The notes under the pieces were generated by a model. That model did not search any database, was not told the origin of the DNA, and was given only the letters and a program-made list of their open reading frames with translations. From Limiplasma sp048370855 (GTDB lineage: Bacteria > Bacillota > Clostridia > Christensenellales > Aristaeellaceae), in assembly GCA_048370855.1 (NCBI GenBank), contig DBGEOK010000119.1:62001-126000 (forward strand): DNA of 64,000 nucleotides, written 5' to 3'. Shown one piece after another: positions 61,383 through 64,000 of the stretch. Each line of letters starts with the position of its first letter. Position 1 is the stretch's first letter. The translations under genes were made by a program, and so were the position numbers.

Positions 61383-62240
61383 TTATCCCCTGCCCGAAAC
61401 GAAGGACAGGATTCGCTCCTTCAGGCGCAGGGCGTCCTGCCGGCCCAAATCGTACTGCGCTTGGAGCACGGCCGGATTTTTTTCCATGTGGCGCACGGCG
61501 ATCCGTTTGGATGGGCGAATGACCAGCGCGCGGCCGTCCGACTCCGCCCGGCGGAGCCAGGCGAGGGAGGCGTTATAGTTGCCGTGCCGGGACGCGCTGC
61601 ATTGCACGAAGCGAGGATAGCGCGCATACCTGAGGCGAATGAGGGGGAGCAGCTTATCCGGCCGCTTGACATAGCCCTCGGGCTGGGTGAGCACCACGAG
61701 GTTATGCGAGTAACCCATGCGCTCGAACGCGCGGACGGGAATGCTTTCCGCGACGCCGCCGTCCAGATATTTTTTCCCGTCCAGCACAACGGCTGTGGAC
61801 ACGACGGGCATGGACGAGCTGGCCCGCAGCACGTCCATGCAGGCGTCGGGCGTCTGGCCGGGCAGGTATTCAGCCTCGCCGGTCGCCAGGTTTGTCGCGC
61901 AGGCATAGAACCTCGCAGGGCTATTCAAAAAGGCGTCAAAATCAAAAGGATCGAGCCGGAGAGGCAAATCCTCATAGCTGAACCGCCGCCCCACCAAATC
62001 GCCTGTGAGCAGCAAGGAGCGGAGGCTCATAAACCGCCAATCGTTTAAGTACCTTTTCATATAGCGAATATTGCGGCCGCGCTGCCGCGCCACGTAGGAG
62101 GCTCCATGGATCGCGCCGGCCGACACGCCCAGCACGCCGTCCGCGCGCACGTCCCAATCCAGCAGCGTGTCCAGCACGCCGGCGGTATAAACGCCCCGCA
62201 TTGCGCCGCCCTCCAGCACCAGTCCCAGCCGCTCCGACAT
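61383..62240 (-). CDS. Patatin-like phospholipase (RssA/YjjU type)
   Basis: A 285-residue serine acyl hydrolase. The oxyanion-hole motif is EGGAMRG (residues 10-16), the nucleophile elbow GVSAG (about 38-42) and the catalytic Asp DGG (about 160-162), so the Ser-Asp dyad is intact. No signal peptide is present; such proteins act in the cytoplasm or at the inner membrane face and hydrolyse phospholipid acyl chains. The sequence is closest in style to YjjU-like bacterial patatins (VEHxxFMSLRSLLLTGDLVG). It lies 269 bp upstream of the glnS start in the same direction but separated by the glnS promoter, so it is likely independent. Confidence 0.88.
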   Translation of the reverse strand: MSERLGLVLEGGAMRGVYTAGVLDTLLDWDVRADGVLGVSAGAIHGASYVARQRGRNIRYMKRYLNDWRFMSLRSLLLTGDLVGRRFSYEDLPLRLDPFDFDAFLNSPARFYACATNLATGEAEYLPGQTPDACMDVLRASSSMPVVSTAVVLDGKKYLDGGVAESIPVRAFERMGYSHNLVVLTQPEGYVKRPDKLLPLIRLRYARYPRFVQCSASRHGNYNASLAWLRRAESDGRALVIRPSKRIAVRHMEKNPAVLQAQYDLGRQDALRLKERILSFVSGRG

Positions 62241-62876
62241 CCTGTTCAGCCTCCTCCCAAGCGTGCGTCGCCCCCTATCCTACCATATTTGCCCGCCAAG
62301 CGCCATACCCAGCCCGCGCAGACAGGGATATCAGCTTGACGCCTGTATGCGTCTTCCGGCGCATCATCCGTTCACACAACGCTCAGCGAGCCTTCTTTCA
62401 GCGCATTGCCGGGGAGGAGCGCCGGGGTTGCGCCCGCGCTTACGCGCGGCGACGGTATCACATTCACAGGTCAGGGGACTTACTGACATGAAAGTAAAGA
62501 GAAAACAGACGCGGATGACGGCGGTACAAGATCCGTTCTTGGCGATTCCGCTTTCCGGCCTTGCGGATCGGCGCTCTGCAAATGGCGGTTCCTCCTAGCG
62601 GGGGCGCGTCGGGCAGCCTCTGCGTGCGGCGGCGCTCTCTTACCAGATGCTGGATGTCAAAAAGATTATAATAAATAACGATCAGTAAAGCGTGTTTCTT
62701 CCCGCATTTTTTTCAAAACCTGCGCCCGATTCCGCGACAATATCCGGTATTTCCCAATTTATAAGGGAAAGGAGGGGTGCGGCGCCGGCAAGTTTTGCAT
62801 TCATGTCGAAACTATGACCTAGTTCTTTCGCATTCTTTTCTTCCCTAACAAAAGCCTTACACCTCCAACATATTCC
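62241..62876. other. Intergenic region, no supported gene
   Basis: About 640 bp. A 36-codon frame from ATG 62488 (MKVKRKQTRMTAVQDPF) has a weak AGGGGA upstream but no other support. Base composition falls toward AT after 62640. No repeats or hairpins of note were found, and no promoter for the patatin gene was placed with confidence. Confidence 0.35.
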
Positions 62877-62905
62877 TTTTCATTGGCGCATAAACGCGCT
62901 ATACT
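62877..62905 (+). promoter_or_regulatory. Promoter of the peptidoglycan-binding protein gene
   Basis: TTTTCA (62877-62882), 17-bp spacer, TATACT (62900-62905). Leader of about 65 nt to ATG 62978. Confidence 0.65.
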
Positions 62906-62977
62906 GCTATTACAGAGCGGGAGGCGTTCGCCTTTCCGGAGCTGGAATTGGACGCAGTGAATGGAGGGGGAATAAAG

Positions 62978-63757
62978 ATGAGCAAGCGGCGTTTTCTGCG
63001 CTTTGCGGCATTCGGAATGGCGCTGATGCTGACGCTGTCTTTCGCGGCGTCTGCGTTTGCCTATTCGACCATCCCATACGGCAAGCAGGGCGACGAAGTG
63101 CGCAAAATGCAAAACAAGCTGAAGGAGAAGGGCTTTTTAAAGGATTCTGTGGATGGAAAATTTGGCCCCGCGACCCAAAGCGCGGTTCGGAAGTTCCAGA
63201 AATCCGTCGGGATCAAGGCGGACGGAAAGCCTGGGGAAAAGACCCTGACAGCGCTATACGAGGGTACGAGCAAGATTAACCAGACCCGGAACTCCGAGCT
63301 CAAAAACCAGATCGAGCCCAAAAACCCGCGCACGCTGTATTACGGATGCACGGGCGCGCGCGTGAAGGAGCTGCAGCGCGCCTTAAAGGCCGTCGACTGC
63401 TACGGCGGCTCGATCGACGGCGTTTATGGAGACCTCACGCTGGAGGCGGTTAAAAAATATCAATACAAGCGCGGCCTGCACGCGGACGGCATGGCCGGCT
63501 CCAAGACGCTCGCCAGCCTCAACCGCGTCAGCGGCAAGAAGGTGCGCAGCTCCTTCCTTCTGGCTGTGGGCAGCAAGGGCGCCGAGGTAAAAAAAATGCA
63601 AGGGTATCTATCCAGCCAGGGGTACGCGCACAGCGATACCAGCGGAGAGTTTGGCAATTCCACCGAGGAAGCGGTAAAGAACTGGCAGAAGGCCAATGGA
63701 TATGAGGTGACCGGCTCCATCTCCGAGAGCCAGTATAACAAGCTGTTTGCCAAATAG
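62978..63757 (+). CDS. Secreted protein with three peptidoglycan-binding domains
   Basis: A 259-residue secreted protein. Residues 1-30 are a signal peptide (RFAAFGMALMLTLSFAASAFA). Three PG_binding_1 repeats follow at about 33-95, 115-175 and 190-255, each with a GxxGxxVxxLQxxLxxxGF-type start and FGxxTxxAVxxFQ ending (DGKFGPATQSAVRKFQKS; DGVYGDLTLEAVKKYQ; SGEFGNSTEEAVKNWQ). No catalytic hydrolase or transpeptidase domain is attached, so it is a wall-binding module, perhaps a spore- or cell-wall accessory protein. GGAGGGGG precedes ATG 62978; the upstream GTG and ATG in the same frame would disrupt the signal peptide. Confidence 0.92.
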   Translation: MSKRRFLRFAAFGMALMLTLSFAASAFAYSTIPYGKQGDEVRKMQNKLKEKGFLKDSVDGKFGPATQSAVRKFQKSVGIKADGKPGEKTLTALYEGTSKINQTRNSELKNQIEPKNPRTLYYGCTGARVKELQRALKAVDCYGGSIDGVYGDLTLEAVKKYQYKRGLHADGMAGSKTLASLNRVSGKKVRSSFLLAVGSKGAEVKKMQGYLSSQGYAHSDTSGEFGNSTEEAVKNWQKANGYEVTGSISESQYNKLFAK

Positions 63758-63852
63758 GCGCGGGCAGGCGGATTGAAAAGTTTTTGAGGGAGCCGCAAGG
63801 GGAAGCCGCGTGGATGTGACTTTTCATGACGCGCATAGGAAACGGTAATGGA

Positions 63853-63887
63853 AATCCGCCGCCAAGCGTCGCTTGGCGGCGGATTTT
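63853..63887 (+). terminator. Intrinsic terminator after the peptidoglycan-binding gene
   Basis: A 15-bp perfect stem, AATCCGCCGCCAAGC (63853-63867) with its complement (63871-63885), loop GTC, followed by TT completing a T-run. It lies 95 bp after the stop. The remaining 113 bp to the window end hold no supported feature. Confidence 0.85.
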
Positions 63888-64000
63888 TCAGGCTGTCAAA
63901 AAACCGCCGGCGCGTCCAGCGCTCGTTTCGTTCCCTCGCCGATATTGGCTCACGCCTGCGCATCGCTTTGCCGCTTCGCTCCGGCGCGCTTCCATTCGCT

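Noticed and set aside
62488..62598. Small 36-codon gene starting MKVKRKQTR
   Set aside because: Weak ribosome site at long spacing, no conserved feature, atypical composition; not distinguishable from chance.

Overview
The window looks like a chromosomal segment of a high-GC, Gram-positive Clostridia-type Firmicute, probably a gut or anaerobic lineage. The grounds are Shine-Dalgarno-rich starts with many TTG and GTG codons, consensus sigma-A promoters, M42 aminopeptidases, an ECF-type S component, a VPQTG-anchored giant Cna-B surface protein with a class B sortase, a clostridial NitR-like ANTAR regulator beside a glutamine synthetase homologue, and both GlnRS and GluRS. No genus can be assigned from sequence alone. 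No phage, plasmid replicon, CRISPR array or transposase gene was seen. Layout: 1-7.3 kb holds the tail of an unknown gene and two mirror-image paralogous sugar-type ABC operons (binding protein plus two permeases each) around one divergent control region with LacI-type operator sequences. 7.4-9.4 kb is a YeiH-type exporter divergent from a LysR regulator with a clear LysR box. 9.7-13.1 kb is an operon of three tandem M42 aminopeptidases and a small membrane protein. 13.2-18.5 kb is an overlapping operon of a MATE exporter, a glutamate-5-kinase-like enzyme, a membrane protein and a YidC/CDP-glycerol-phosphotransferase fusion. 18.9-21.8 kb has a HAD phosphatase, an ECF S component and a FAD oxidoreductase. 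22.4-24.3 kb is a more AT-rich stretch with a DUF6273-like protein and tRNA-Thr(GGT). 24.4-35.7 kb is a 3098-residue adhesin followed by a sortase B fused to a C39-like peptidase. 35.7-40.4 kb has a CtpE-like P-type ATPase, a glutamine synthetase homologue that has lost most catalytic residues, and the ANTAR regulator. 40.4-43.7 kb is a pair of paralogous GT-C membrane proteins. 44.2-48.8 kb is gyrB-gyrA. 49-53.2 kb has a YbaK-type deacylase, an ABC exporter pair and another GT-C-like membrane protein. 53.2-57.1 kb is gltX-leuS. The remainder has a broken solute-binding-protein gene, glnS, a patatin phospholipase and a secreted peptidoglycan-binding protein. The most unusual signal is non-coding: two about 174-bp copies of a four-hairpin element (2323-2496 and 9430-9602). 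Each is sandwiched between perfect direct repeats (28 bp and 42 bp) that are themselves whole, locus-specific terminator-like hairpins. Both copies lie in the same orientation relative to the upstream gene, and one stem shows a compensatory base-pair change. This looks like an undescribed small mobile or structured-RNA element that targets and duplicates terminator hairpins.
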